This document shows, in pieces, positions 23,637-34,824 of a stretch of 40,672 nucleotides of DNA (the stretch's first letter is position 1; each line of letters opens with the position of its first letter). The stretch comes from Eubacteriaceae bacterium (GTDB taxonomy: Bacteria > Bacillota > Clostridia > Eubacteriales > Eubacteriaceae), in contig JAQWCN010000005.1 of the NCBI GenBank assembly GCA_028705955.1, positions 1 to 40,672 on the forward strand, written 5' to 3'. A program made the position numbers and the translations under genes. The notes below the pieces were generated by a model, which was given only the letters and a program-made list of their open reading frames with translations, was not told where the DNA came from and did not search any database.

Positions 23637-23676
23637 TTCTTAATATTTTATTTATAAACATCAGTCGGAGGTTGCT

Positions 23677-25026
23677 GTGGAGAATTCAATCGAAAAAATA
23701 TGGAATGAAGCCCTTGAAATTATGCAGGACGAAATTCCAGAAGTCAGTTTTAAAACCTGGTTTTCAGAACTCAAACCCATTCAATTTACAAATGACATCT
23801 TTTATATCCAGGTTTATGATTCCTTCAACAAAGCAATCATCGACAGCCGTTACAAAACATTAACCAGTACAACCCTTTCTTATTTAATAAAGAAGGAAAT
23901 CAAAGTTGTATTTGTTTTGGACGAAGATGACATTCCCCAGGATGATCAGGAAGTGCCTCAACCCACTCCCCATGACGAAGAAAAAATAATTGCCGCGTAC
24001 AAAAGCAGTAATATGAATCCAAAATATACTTTTGATAAATTTGTTATTGGTGAAAATAACCGTTTTGCCCACGCCGCCTGTGTCGCTGTATCCGAAGCCC
24101 CATCCGAACGCTATAACCCCCTTTTTATCTACGGCGGTGTCGGATTGGGAAAAACCCATTTAATGCAGGCTATCGGCAATTACATTTTAACCTATACACC
24201 CGATAAAAAAGTCGTTTATACGTCCTGCGAAACTTTTACCAATGAATTCATTGAAGCCATTCAAAATAAAAACAATTATGCATTCAGAAACCGGTACCGT
24301 AATGTCGATATTTTATTAATTGATGATATTCAATTTTTAGCAGGAAAAGACGGAACCCAGGAAGAATTCTTTCATACGTTTAATGCGCTCCATGACGAAA
24401 ACAAGCAAATAGTAATCAGTTCTGACCGGCCGCCACGGGAAATTCCCAACTTGGCCGAAAGATTGCGAAGCCGCTTTGAAATGGGGTTAACAACGGATAT
24501 TTCCACACCAAACTTTGAAACCCGAATGGCGATTCTTAGAAAAAAGGCTGAATCCTACCCTGAAGACATTCCCGATGAAGTCATGAGTTTTATTGCCGAT
24601 AACATTCACTCCAATATCCGGGAACTCGAAGGCGCCCTCACAACCGTCGTCGCTTATTCTAAACTCCATGGGAAAATCATTACGCTTCAATTTGCCCAGG
24701 ATGCTTTAAAAGATTTATTCGTTTCAAAGAAACATACCATTAATTCAGATTATATAAAAGAAGTCACTGCAAAATACTTTAATACCACAATCGAGGAAAT
24801 GAACAGTAAAAAAAGAACCAAATCCATCACAACACCCCGTCAAGTGGCCATGTATCTTTGCCGAGAAATGACTTCCTTGTCGCTTCCTAAAATTGGAGAA
24901 GAATTTGGAGGCCGGGATCACTCAACCGTTATCCACGCTTATCAAAAAATAACTGAAAATATTGAAAAAAATACTGATTTTAAAAATTTAATTGTCCGGA
25001 TATCAAATGAAATCAAAGGTGAATAA
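23677..25026 (+). CDS. dnaA: chromosomal replication initiator protein DnaA
   Basis: AAA+ ATPase that binds DnaA boxes and opens the origin. The 449-residue protein has domain I (IEKIWNEALEIMQDEIPEVSFKTWFSELKPI, about 1-80) and a short acidic/proline linker. Domain III (NPKYTFDKFVIGENNRFAHAA...) has Walker A GGVGLGKTHLMQA and Walker B ILLIDDIQFLAGK. Domain IV has a helix-turn-helix and the signature FGGRDHSTVIHA. The start is GTG at 23677 with GGAGG five bases upstream. The gene lies between the two DnaA-box clusters and is the first rightward gene of the window. Confidence 0.99.
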   Translation: MENSIEKIWNEALEIMQDEIPEVSFKTWFSELKPIQFTNDIFYIQVYDSFNKAIIDSRYKTLTSTTLSYLIKKEIKVVFVLDEDDIPQDDQEVPQPTPHDEEKIIAAYKSSNMNPKYTFDKFVIGENNRFAHAACVAVSEAPSERYNPLFIYGGVGLGKTHLMQAIGNYILTYTPDKKVVYTSCETFTNEFIEAIQNKNNYAFRNRYRNVDILLIDDIQFLAGKDGTQEEFFHTFNALHDENKQIVISSDRPPREIPNLAERLRSRFEMGLTTDISTPNFETRMAILRKKAESYPEDIPDEVMSFIADNIHSNIRELEGALTTVVAYSKLHGKIITLQFAQDALKDLFVSKKHTINSDYIKEVTAKYFNTTIEEMNSKKRTKSITTPRQVAMYLCREMTSLSLPKIGEEFGGRDHSTVIHAYQKITENIEKNTDFKNLIVRISNEIKGE

Positions 25027-25034
25027 CCTGCTTG

Positions 25035-25160
25035 TTATCAACAGCTTATCAAGGGATTTATAACACCTTTTCCACATTTGTCAAATCTGCAAACTAAGGA
25101 AAAACAAGCCATCCAGCCTTTATCCACACCCATCACACCCCTTATTATTATGACTACTTA
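25035..25160. other. dnaA-dnaN intergenic region: oriC, downstream part with DnaA-trio-like element
   Basis: DnaA-box-like sites are TTATCAACA (25035), TTTTCCACA (25068) and a perfect TTATCCACA (25120-25128). The last is followed by a GC-richer CCCATCACACCCC and then TTATTATTATGACTACTT (25142-25159). Read 3'-5' on the other strand the latter is AAT AAT AAT ACT GAT GAA, five of six fitting the DnaA-trio rule (G/A)A(T/A). An AT-rich stretch follows. This matches the box, GC spacer and trio order of the Bacillus basal unwinding system. Confidence 0.8.
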
Positions 25161-25220
25161 AAAATATATATCAAAATGAATAATACTAAGGCAGGAAAAA
25201 ACATAGAAAAGAGGATTATT

Positions 25221-26324
25221 ATGAAATTTGATTGTTCAAAAGATAACTTAATCAATGCATTATCATTAGTATCACGGGGGGTTGCCAATAAAACAACAAT
25301 GCCAATCCTGGAAGGAATCCTATTTCAAGTCTATGATAATCAATTATTTCTCACTTCAACCAATTTGGAAATCAGTATTCAAACAGCCATTCCGGCTCAT
25401 ACCGAACAGGATGGCGAAGTCATTCTTCAATCAAATTTTATTTCAGAATTAGTTAGAAAACTGTCTGGTGACGATGTCTTTTTTGAATTGCTTGATCATT
25501 ATCAATTAAAAATGGATTGTCAGCTTTCTTCTTTTACAATTAAAGGATTGCCCACCCGGGAATTTCCAGAATTTCCAGAAGTGATTGATGATTATAATTT
25601 TGTCATCGAATCATCTGAATTGAAATCCCTCATTCACGGAACGATTTTTGCCGTTGCGGTTAAAGAAAATATCCCGGTTCTCACAGGTCTTAAACTTGAA
25701 ATGGAAGACGACCGGATTACCATGATCGCTTTGGATGGTTACCGTTTGGCATTGCGCCGGGGAAAATTAAAAGAAGCGATTAATGAACCGATTTCCATTA
25801 TTATTCCAGGCAAAAGTATGAGTGAACTGGATAAATTGCTGTCCAATGTCAACGGCGATGTCCAGGTTCATCTTTCAAAGACGCAAATCTTTTTTGAAAT
25901 GGGAGTTACCCAGTTTACATCCCGGTTGCTGGAAGGGGAATTTATTAATTATAAACATATTATTCCCAGTGAAAAAAATACTGAAATTGTCATTGAACGG
26001 CGATTACTTCTTGAAAGTGCTGAAAGAGCGGCGCTGTTGGCCCGGGTTGGTAAGAATAATCTGATAAAAATGGAAATTGGTATCGATCAGTTGACATTAA
26101 GTTCCAATGCAGACATCGGAGATGTGAAAGAAGTTATTCCCATTGAAAAAACAGGTGACGAGCTGCGGATCGCCTTCAACTCCAAGTTTGTTATCGATGC
26201 ATTGCGGGTTTTGAATCAGGACAAGATTCTTATTGACATGACGACTCCTGTTGGACCGGCAGTGATCCTTTCCGATGACGATTCGTTTATCTATCTAATT
26301 CTTCCAGTCAGGGTTTCAGAATAA
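25221..26324 (+). CDS. dnaN: DNA polymerase III beta subunit (sliding clamp)
   Basis: Ring-shaped processivity clamp. The track start (25176) is too early; ATG 25221 follows GAGGA by about six bases and gives MKFDCSKDNLINALSLVSRGV, 367 residues, the family norm. Features include KTTMPILEGILFQV, the LPTREFPEFPEV segment, VKENIPVLTGLKLEMEDDRITMIALDGYRLALRR, and the C-terminal FNSKFVIDALRVL...GPAVILSDDDSFIYLILPVRV. It follows the second part of the origin and is ended by its own terminator, separating it from yaaA-recF. Confidence 0.98.
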   Translation: MKFDCSKDNLINALSLVSRGVANKTTMPILEGILFQVYDNQLFLTSTNLEISIQTAIPAHTEQDGEVILQSNFISELVRKLSGDDVFFELLDHYQLKMDCQLSSFTIKGLPTREFPEFPEVIDDYNFVIESSELKSLIHGTIFAVAVKENIPVLTGLKLEMEDDRITMIALDGYRLALRRGKLKEAINEPISIIIPGKSMSELDKLLSNVNGDVQVHLSKTQIFFEMGVTQFTSRLLEGEFINYKHIIPSEKNTEIVIERRLLLESAERAALLARVGKNNLIKMEIGIDQLTLSSNADIGDVKEVIPIEKTGDELRIAFNSKFVIDALRVLNQDKILIDMTTPVGPAVILSDDDSFIYLILPVRVSE

Positions 26325-26343
26325 AACACTCAATGCAATCATG

Positions 26344-26389
26344 GTCTATCAGAATAATCCGTTGGGATGGGTTCTGATAGACTTTTTTT
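26344..26389 (+). terminator. intrinsic terminator of dnaN
   Basis: GTCTATCAGAA and TTCTGATAGAC form an 11-bp perfect stem around a 17-base loop, followed by TTTTTTT. It lies 20 bases after the dnaN stop. Confidence 0.9.
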
Positions 26390-26424
26390 ATTGTTGATGA
26401 ATTGAGAGATATTCATAAAGATTA

Positions 26425-26460
26425 TTGTACAATTCATCATTTTTTTGATATAATATCAAA
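26425..26460 (+). promoter_or_regulatory. promoter of yaaA-recF-gyrB-gyrA with overlapping palindrome
   Basis: TTGTAC (26425) and TATAAT (26449-26454) are separated by 18 bases, with a TG before the -10. A perfect 17-base palindrome, TTTGATATAATATCAAA (26444-26460), covers the -10 element and is a candidate operator. The leader to yaaA is about 100 bases, AT-rich, with no other structure that I can see. Confidence 0.65.
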
Positions 26461-26560
26461 TATACAAAATTTGTATGGTTTATTGCGTCTATTTTGCTAT
26501 CTAAAACATTTTCAGAAGAAATAAGTTAAAAAATAGCTTATTAAATTCAAAGAGGATAAA

Positions 26561-26779
26561 ATGGAAAATATTGAAATATATTCAGAGTATATTAAATTGG
26601 ACCAATTGCTGAAATTTGCAGGAATTGTCGAATCCGGAAGTATGGCCAAAGCCATCATTTTAGATGAACAGGTTCGTGTCAACGGCGACGTCTGTACAAT
26701 GCGGGGAAAAAAGATCAGACCTGGAGATTGTGTAGCCGTTGAAGCCATTGGAGAATGGCATGTTTTGGCTTCTCAATGA
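26561..26779 (+). CDS. yaaA: S4-domain RNA-binding protein YaaA (RlbA-like)
   Basis: A 72-residue protein made almost wholly of an S4 RNA-binding domain: IKLDQLLKFAGIVESGSMAKAIILDEQVRVNGDVCTMRGKKIRPGDCVAVE. The position between dnaN and recF is the conserved yaaA/rlbA place in Firmicutes, where the protein is associated with ribosomes. GAGG precedes the ATG at 26561. Its TGA overlaps the recF ATG (ATGA), so recF translation is likely coupled. RNA target not known from sequence. Confidence 0.93.
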   Translation: MENIEIYSEYIKLDQLLKFAGIVESGSMAKAIILDEQVRVNGDVCTMRGKKIRPGDCVAVEAIGEWHVLASQ

Positions 26780-27882
26780 TTATCAAAGCATTGCGTCTGA
26801 ATCATTTTAGAAACTATCAAGAAGAAGTATTTCATTTTTCAGATCATATCAATGTTATTACCGGATCCAATGCCCAGGGCAAAACGAATCTCCTGGAGGG
26901 ATTATTTTTTTTGTCCAGGGGGTATTCTCACCGGGCTTTGACCGTTTCGGATATGGCATCTTTTGAATCCGATCATTTTTTTATTCAAGCAGATCTTATG
27001 AAAGAAACAGTGCATCATAAGATTTGTATTACGTATCAAAATAAGAAAAAGAGCCTGACCGTAGATGATAAAAAAGAAAAATCCCATCAGAGAGTATTAA
27101 AAATATACAATACAATTTTGTTTGAGCCGGATGATCTTCGAATCGTTAAGGCGGGGCCTGAAAAAAGACGGCGTTTTATGAATGAAGAGATCAGCGGAAT
27201 GCTTCCGGGGTATTTGCCGGTCCTGAAAAAATACCGGAAAGTATTGGCGCAGCGTAACGCTTTGTTAAAGAATATCCGCTATTCCCCGTCCATGCGGCCG
27301 CTGCTTGCCGGATGGAATGAACAATTGGTGGATTATGGCGTTAAGTTAATGGCTTACCGGCTGGACTATTTAAAACAATTGAACCGCTCAGCCAAGGCGC
27401 TGCACGATGTGTTAAGTTCAAACCGGGAACAATTGTCTTTATATTATCAGGACAATGTCATTGATCGATTTGTTCAAATGGAAGCCATGCGCGATGCCTT
27501 TATGGAAAAACTTCAGACATCGGAAACAAAGGATATCGAACGGGGAACCACGCATTTTGGTCCTCACGTGGATGATATTATTGTGAAGATTGACGGGCGG
27601 GATGCCAGAAAGTACGCTTCCCAGGGTCAGCAGCGAACAGCCGCCATTGCATTGAAGCTTTCCCAAATGGATATTTATCACGAGCTTACCGGGGATTACC
27701 CCGTCGTTCTGCTTGATGATATATTGTCAGAGCTGGATGCGCATCGTCAACAGAATATTTTATCGATTTTGGGCCGGAGTCAGGCGTTTATCACTTGTAC
27801 TGACAGTCATTTTGCCGGCTATTATGAAGAAGCAAACAAGAAGATCATCCACATTTCAGATGGTCATCAGATTGAGATATAG
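26776..27882 (+). CDS. recF: DNA replication and repair protein RecF
   Basis: SMC-like ATPase that helps load RecA at gapped DNA. ATG 26776 overlaps the yaaA stop and gives MIIKALRLNHFRNYQEE, the usual RecF start; the track's 26755 adds seven residues read in the other gene's frame. The 368-residue protein has Walker A (ITGSNAQGKTNLLEGLFFLSRGYSHR), the LFEPDDLRIVKAGPEKRRRFMNEEI region, and the ABC-type signature region YASQGQQRTAAIALKLSQ. Walker B is PVVLLDDILSELDAHRQQNIL. No strong Shine-Dalgarno is visible, consistent with coupling. Confidence 0.98.
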   Translation: MIIKALRLNHFRNYQEEVFHFSDHINVITGSNAQGKTNLLEGLFFLSRGYSHRALTVSDMASFESDHFFIQADLMKETVHHKICITYQNKKKSLTVDDKKEKSHQRVLKIYNTILFEPDDLRIVKAGPEKRRRFMNEEISGMLPGYLPVLKKYRKVLAQRNALLKNIRYSPSMRPLLAGWNEQLVDYGVKLMAYRLDYLKQLNRSAKALHDVLSSNREQLSLYYQDNVIDRFVQMEAMRDAFMEKLQTSETKDIERGTTHFGPHVDDIIVKIDGRDARKYASQGQQRTAAIALKLSQMDIYHELTGDYPVVLLDDILSELDAHRQQNILSILGRSQAFITCTDSHFAGYYEEANKKIIHISDGHQIEI

Positions 27883-27889
27883 AATTTAG

Positions 27890-29821
<1,932 letters not shown>

Positions 29822-29843
29822 GGATCGAGTGAAAGGATAATCT

Positions 29844-32375
29844 ATGGATGAAATAGAAAATAATCAGCAAGGCAGAATTCGTCAGGTCAATATCGAAGAC
29901 GAAATGAAAAACTGCTACATCGACTACGCCATGAGCGTGATTATCGGCCGGGCGTTGCCGGATGTCCGGGATGGACTCAAACCTGTACACCGCCGGATTT
30001 TATACGCCATGAGCCAAATGGGGATGACCCCGGATAAACCATTTAGAAAATCGGCGCGTATTGTCGGTGAAGTTTTAGGAAAATACCATCCCCACGGCGA
30101 TTCTGCTGTATATGATGCAATGGTTCGGATGGCCCAGAACTTTTCAACCCGGTACATGACCGTCAATGGCCAGGGAAACTTTGGCTCTGTGGATGGCGAC
30201 GGCGCAGCAGCCATGCGTTATACCGAAGCAAAAATGAGCAAAATCGCCCTGGAAATGCTTCGGGATATTAATAAAGATACCGTGGATTTTATTCCTAACT
30301 TTGATGAATCAGAACAGGAACCGTCGGTACTTCCGGCCCGGTTTCCCCACTTGCTGGTCAACGGTTCCCAGGGGATTGCTGTTGGGATGGCGACCAATAT
30401 TCCACCCCATAATCTGAGTGAAGTGGTCGATGGCACCATTGCGTATATCGATAATCCGGATATAACAACAGAACAGCTGATCAAATATATTAAAGGGCCG
30501 GATTTCCCAACCGGTGGTGTTATTTTAGGAAAAAATGGTATTTTGGATGCGTACCGGAGCGGCCGCGGCCGGATTAAAGTGCGGTCCAAGGTGGATATTC
30601 AGGAAACCAAACGGGGCCGAAAACAGATTATCGTTTCGGAAATTCCCTATATGGTCAATAAAGCCAAACTCATTGAAAAAATAGCCGAATTGGTTAAGGA
30701 TAAACGGGTCGAAGGCATTTCGGATATCCGGGATGAAACAGACCTTAAAAAAGGAATTAATATCGTCATTGACCTCAAACGGGATGCCAACGAAAACATC
30801 ATTCTCAATCAACTTTATAAACATACCCAACTTCAGGATACTTTTGGCATTATCATGCTGGCACTGGTAGAAGGTCAGCCGAAAATTTTAAGTCTCAAAC
30901 AGGTTCTGCATTATTATATTGAACATCAGAAAGAAATTATCACAAGACGGACCCGCTTTGATCTGAAAAAAGCAGAAGCCAGGGCTCATATTTTGGAAGG
31001 TTTGCGCATTGCCCTGGATCACATTGATGAAGTGATCGCTTTAATCCGTGCGGCCCGGGATGCAAAAATTGCCAAGAGCCAGTTGATAGAACGTTTCAAA
31101 TTGTCGGATATCCAGGCCCAGGCCATTTTGGATATGCGTCTCCAGCGGTTAACCGGTTTGGAACGGGAAAAGATCGAAGAAGAATACGCCGAACTCATGA
31201 AAAAGATTGCCGAATTTAAGGCCATTCTTGCTGATGAACAAAAAGTGCTGGGAATTATTAAAGACGAGCTCATCGAAATTAAAAATAAATTTGGCGACGC
31301 CCGCCGGACCAGCTTTGATATCGACGTGGAAGATTTTGATGTGGAAGATCTGATCGAAGAAGAAGAAGTTGTGATCACCATGACCCATGTCGGTTATATC
31401 AAGCGCATCTCCGCGGATACGTACCGGTCTCAAAAACGGGGAGGCAAAGGAATTTCAGCCCTCTCCACCCGGGAAAATGATTTTGTGGAACATCTCTTTA
31501 CCACTTCAACCCATAATTATTTGCTCTTCTTTACCAATAAGGGGAAATATTATCGTCTTAAGGCTTACGAAATTCCGGAAGGCGGACGGACAGCCCGGGG
31601 AACTGCGATTGTCAATATTCTTCAGCTTGATCCTGGGGAAAGTATTACCACAATGATTCAGGTTAAAGAATTCTCGGATGATAAATATCTGATTATGGCG
31701 ACCCGTAAGGGCGTCATTAAGAAGACAGCCCTTTCAGATTATGCTTCCTCCCGGAAAAACGGGATTGTCGGGATCAATTTAAGAGATGATGATGAACTGA
31801 TCAATGTGCGGATTGTAGAAGACGACGAAGATATTATCATGGGCACCCACCGAGGATTTGCCATTCGCTTTAATTCCAGGGATGTTCGCTCCATGGGCCG
31901 GACGTCCATTGGGGTCAGGGGTATCGACCTTCGCAATGAAGATAAAGTTGTGGGAATGGATACCGTCAATGACGGTGATTTTGTCCTTTGTGTGGCGGAT
32001 AAAGGGTACGGTAAACTGACAGTTGCCGAAGAATACCGGGTTCAGAACCGCGGCGGCAAAGGGGTTCAGACTTATAAATGTACCAATAAGACAGGCGAAC
32101 TCATCGGGTTCTGTGTCATGGAAACCGGCGGAGAAATCATGATGATTAACAACCAGGGTGTGGTCATTAAACTCAAGGGTGACGATATATCCAAGGTTGG
32201 CCGGAATACCCAGGGCGTGCGCCTGATGCGGTTAAAAGGCAAAGAACGCATTGCAACCATCTGTAAAGTCCATCAGGAAGGACCAGACGCCGTTGAAGAC
32301 AGCAATCAGGATATTCAGGAAGCAGAATTAACTGTGGAAGAAAAGAAACAAATGACGATTCTGGATGAAGAGTAA
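29844..32375 (+). CDS. gyrA: DNA gyrase subunit A
   Basis: DNA breakage-reunion subunit of gyrase. The 843-residue protein has the winged-helix region with the quinolone-determining segment [19 protein letters not shown]; Ser and Asp are present at the usual resistance positions, here about 87 and 91. The catalytic tyrosine is in [14 protein letters not shown] (about Tyr126). A coiled-coil arm follows, then a C-terminal beta-pinwheel. The GyrA box is QKRGGKG (about residue 530), which marks gyrase rather than topoisomerase IV, and a related NRGGKG occurs in a later blade. The tail is acidic ([12 protein letters not shown]). Confidence 0.99.
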   Translation: MDEIENNQQGRIRQVNIEDEMKNCYIDYAMSVIIGRALPDVRDGLKPVHRRILYAMSQMGMTPDKPFRKSARIVGEVLGKYHPHGDSAVYDAMVRMAQNFSTRYMTVNGQGNFGSVDGDGAAAMRYTEAKMSKIALEMLRDINKDTVDFIPNFDESEQEPSVLPARFPHLLVNGSQGIAVGMATNIPPHNLSEVVDGTIAYIDNPDITTEQLIKYIKGPDFPTGGVILGKNGILDAYRSGRGRIKVRSKVDIQETKRGRKQIIVSEIPYMVNKAKLIEKIAELVKDKRVEGISDIRDETDLKKGINIVIDLKRDANENIILNQLYKHTQLQDTFGIIMLALVEGQPKILSLKQVLHYYIEHQKEIITRRTRFDLKKAEARAHILEGLRIALDHIDEVIALIRAARDAKIAKSQLIERFKLSDIQAQAILDMRLQRLTGLEREKIEEEYAELMKKIAEFKAILADEQKVLGIIKDELIEIKNKFGDARRTSFDIDVEDFDVEDLIEEEEVVITMTHVGYIKRISADTYRSQKRGGKGISALSTRENDFVEHLFTTSTHNYLLFFTNKGKYYRLKAYEIPEGGRTARGTAIVNILQLDPGESITTMIQVKEFSDDKYLIMATRKGVIKKTALSDYASSRKNGIVGINLRDDDELINVRIVEDDEDIIMGTHRGFAIRFNSRDVRSMGRTSIGVRGIDLRNEDKVVGMDTVNDGDFVLCVADKGYGKLTVAEEYRVQNRGGKGVQTYKCTNKTGELIGFCVMETGGEIMMINNQGVVIKLKGDDISKVGRNTQGVRLMRLKGKERIATICKVHQEGPDAVEDSNQDIQEAELTVEEKKQMTILDEE

Positions 32376-32407
32376 TTATTTCCCAGAAAATCGTTCAGGA
32401 GAAAAAG

Positions 32408-33052
32408 ATGAAACCAGTGATTTCAATATCAATGTTAAGTGCAGATTTTGCACATTTGGACAGAGATTTAAAAGCGGCAGAAGCCGCGGGTGCAGATTGG
32501 CTCCATGTGGATGTCATGGACGGCCACTTTGTACCCAATATTACCATCGGACCCGATCAGGTTGCCAACTTCAGGGATTCCATTACCCTTCCCTTTGACG
32601 TGCATTTGATGATTTCAAATCCGCTTTTATATATCGAGCGTTTTGCAAAAGCCGGATCGGATATCATCACGGTGCATCTTGAATGTGAGGATGATCCTCA
32701 GGAATGTATCGATTTGATTCATCGCTGTGGCTGTAAGGCTGGTGTAGTGGTTAAACCGGATACACCGGTTGAAGCCGTTGCCCCCTATCTGGATGCTATT
32801 GCCATGGTGTTGGTGATGAGTGTATACCCTGGTTTTGGCGGCCAGAAATACATTGAGGCCAGCACAAAACGGATTGAAACCCTCAAAAAAATGATTGGGG
32901 ACCGGCCAGTTCGTCTGGAAGTTGATGGCGGCGTCAATGATGAAACCCTTCCGGTTATTTTAAAAGCCGGTGCGGATACCATTGTGTCCGGATCCTGTTT
33001 ATTTAAAGGGAATATTGCCGAAAATATAAAGCGTTTCAGACAGTGTTTCTAG
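32408..33052 (+). CDS. rpe: ribulose-phosphate 3-epimerase
   Basis: Interconverts ribulose 5-phosphate and xylulose 5-phosphate in the pentose phosphate pathway. The 214-residue TIM-barrel protein shows ISISMLSADFAHLDRDLKAAEAAGADWLHVDVMDGHFVPNITIGP (metal-binding His and Asp), PFDVHLMISNP, VVVKPDTPVEAVAPYL, MSVYPGFGGQKYIEAS, and LEVDGGVNDETLPVILKAGADTIVSGSCLF. ATG 32408 is preceded by CAGGAG. It lies 32 bases after gyrA, probably on the same transcript, and is followed by a strong bidirectional terminator. The linkage to gyrase has no evident functional meaning. Confidence 0.98.
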   Translation: MKPVISISMLSADFAHLDRDLKAAEAAGADWLHVDVMDGHFVPNITIGPDQVANFRDSITLPFDVHLMISNPLLYIERFAKAGSDIITVHLECEDDPQECIDLIHRCGCKAGVVVKPDTPVEAVAPYLDAIAMVLVMSVYPGFGGQKYIEASTKRIETLKKMIGDRPVRLEVDGGVNDETLPVILKAGADTIVSGSCLFKGNIAENIKRFRQCF

Positions 33053-33094
33053 CAATCAAAAAGACCGGGATATTAATCCCGGTCTTTTTGATTG
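33053..33094. terminator. bidirectional terminator after rpe
   Basis: CAATCAAAAAGACCGGGAT and its exact reverse complement flank ATTA: a 19-bp perfect stem with A and T tracts on either side of the GC core, so it can terminate in both directions. It ends the yaaA-to-rpe transcript. Confidence 0.92.
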
Positions 33095-33150
33095 AAAAGA
33101 AATCTTTTTATAATAAGCCCGCGGGCAATCATCGTGATGAGAGTAAGCTC

Positions 33151-33176
33151 AGGCCGGGAATAACCCGGCCTTTTTT
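33151..33176 (+). terminator. second plus-strand terminator after rpe
   Basis: AGGCCGGG and CCCGGCCT flank AATAA, followed by TTTTTT. The T tract is on the plus strand only. It lies 57 bases beyond the first terminator, just before the convergent ubiB-like stop. Confidence 0.88.
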
Positions 33177-34824
33177 AGTGTCTTTTTTTATGTTTTTTCC
33201 GGTGTCCCCGGTAGATATCGATCAGGGTGACACCCCCCAGAATCACTGCGACAAAGTAACCAATAAAACCCAAAGCAGGAATCCCAAGAATGACAGGGGT
33301 CATGTGCGTGGTTGCAATAAAACTGGAACCAATGAGCAGTGCAGCCGTGATTAAAGCGGTGACAATCCGGTTGACCATGCTGTCAATACGTTCCAGGGGT
33401 TCCTCACTGCCGGTAATTTCCAGATTGATTTTTGTTTGTCCCCGGAGGGTGGATTTTAGCAAATCGACTACATGGTGCGGAATTTCCAGCGTGTTTTTTC
33501 CAGCGCCGTATAAAAGCATGGCATTTTTTTTGAAATTTTTTCGAAGATGAATCTCCCCTATTTGATTGGAAGATAGATGACGGATCATAATTTCAACCAC
33601 GTTGGTCTGGGGATCTAAAATTTCAATAACCCCTTCGAGGGTCATGGCGCTGCGGACGAGCATGGTGATTCCCTTTGGCATGGAAATGTGGTGATAATTG
33701 CAGATATTTAAAACCTGCTGCATCATTTTTCCAAGGTTGAGATTGCCAATATCGGTGGATCCGTATTGGGAAAATAAATCGTCGATATCGGCGTAAAGCC
33801 GGGAATGATTGATAAAACCGCTGTGAACCCCAAGAGTGAGCACCACACTGGTTAAAGATTCAACATTTTTGGTGGCGATGGAGGTGATCGCTTCCCGGAA
33901 GAGTTCCGAATCCCTCCGGGAGAGTGTTCCCATCATGCCAAGATCAATCCAGGCAATTTTGCCATCGTGAATCCGGATATTTCCCGGGTGAGGGTCGGCG
34001 TGAAAAAAGGCATCGTCAATGACTTGTTTGATATAATTTTCTGCCAGTTTTTCAGCAATTTCCTTTAAATCGTAACCTTGTTCCTTTAACGTATCGGTAA
34101 AATTGATGTCTGTCCCGTCGATGAAACGCATCATCAGGACGTTGGAAGTGGTGTACTGGTGATAAATTTTGGGGCTGGTGACGTACAGAACATCCCGGTT
34201 ATTCACAGCAAAGGTTTCGGCGTTGCGCGCTTCGATTAAAAAATCCATTTCCTGGCGGGCACTGATCCACATTTCGTCCAAAACAACCTTAAAATCAATG
34301 GCATTACCCGTTGCACCAGAAATTTTGATTAAAGTGGTTACCCGGTCAAGCAGGGCCATATCCAGGGCCATAATGTTGTAAATGCCGGGACGCTGAACTT
34401 TAACAACCACTTCTGAGCCGTCAAGGAGTTCCGCTTTGTGAACCTGGGCAATGGAAGCGGAGCCCAATGGTTTGGGATCGACGGTTTTAAAGATTTCCCG
34501 GAGTTTTAAACCATAAGCCTTTTCGATTTCATCCCGGATTGTCGAAAAAGGAAGGGGTTTGACGTCGGTGCGGAGTTTCTCCAGCTCTTTACAGTAGGCC
34601 ACAGGCAGAATATCCTGGCGCATGGATAAAATTTGGCCCAATTTAACAAAGGTCGGACCCAGATCTTCGATAATGAGTCGAAGTTTTTCTGGTGTCAGAC
34701 CTTTGGTAATTTCGTGTCTGGATAAGATACCTGTAATTTCCCGGAGGCGTTTGTGCCGATAACTTCGGGTTACACCCCGTTCGGCGGTATACCGGGACTG
34801 GGTATCATTATTGAGCATCGTCAT
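33175..34824 (-). CDS. ABC1/UbiB-family atypical kinase-like protein
   Basis: A 549-residue member of the AarF/ABC1/UbiB family, which has an atypical protein-kinase-like fold and is linked to isoprenoid-lipid or quinone metabolism. Motifs are the family signature LRLIIEDLGPTFVKLGQILSMRQDILP (KxGQ motif), GSASIAQVHKAELLDGSEVVVKVQRPG with the nucleotide-binding lysine, and DDAFFHADPHPGNIRI and KIAWIDLGMMG (catalytic and metal loops). Two C-terminal membrane helices (about 485-505 and 512-535) anchor it, followed by a basic tail (RGHRKKHKKRH). The ATG at 34824 overlaps the end of the phasin-like gene. An anaerobe of this type would not be expected to make ubiquinone, so the substrate is open. 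Confidence 0.9.
   Translation of the reverse strand: MTMLNNDTQSRYTAERGVTRSYRHKRLREITGILSRHEITKGLTPEKLRLIIEDLGPTFVKLGQILSMRQDILPVAYCKELEKLRTDVKPLPFSTIRDEIEKAYGLKLREIFKTVDPKPLGSASIAQVHKAELLDGSEVVVKVQRPGIYNIMALDMALLDRVTTLIKISGATGNAIDFKVVLDEMWISARQEMDFLIEARNAETFAVNNRDVLYVTSPKIYHQYTTSNVLMMRFIDGTDINFTDTLKEQGYDLKEIAEKLAENYIKQVIDDAFFHADPHPGNIRIHDGKIAWIDLGMMGTLSRRDSELFREAITSIATKNVESLTSVVLTLGVHSGFINHSRLYADIDDLFSQYGSTDIGNLNLGKMMQQVLNICNYHHISMPKGITMLVRSAMTLEGVIEILDPQTNVVEIMIRHLSSNQIGEIHLRKNFKKNAMLLYGAGKNTLEIPHHVVDLLKSTLRGQTKINLEITGSEEPLERIDSMVNRIVTALITAALLIGSSFIATTHMTPVILGIPALGFIGYFVAVILGGVTLIDIYRGHRKKHKKRH

Larger units (their letters stand above)
23327..23676. other. rpmH-dnaA intergenic region: oriC, upstream part
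   Basis: A 350-base non-coding stretch between the divergent rpmH and dnaA genes. It is AT-rich and contains the rpmH promoter, the dnaA promoter, a dense DnaA-box cluster and a perfect inverted repeat in the dnaA leader. Together with the dnaA-dnaN gap it gives the split origin layout known from Bacillus subtilis. Confidence 0.88.
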
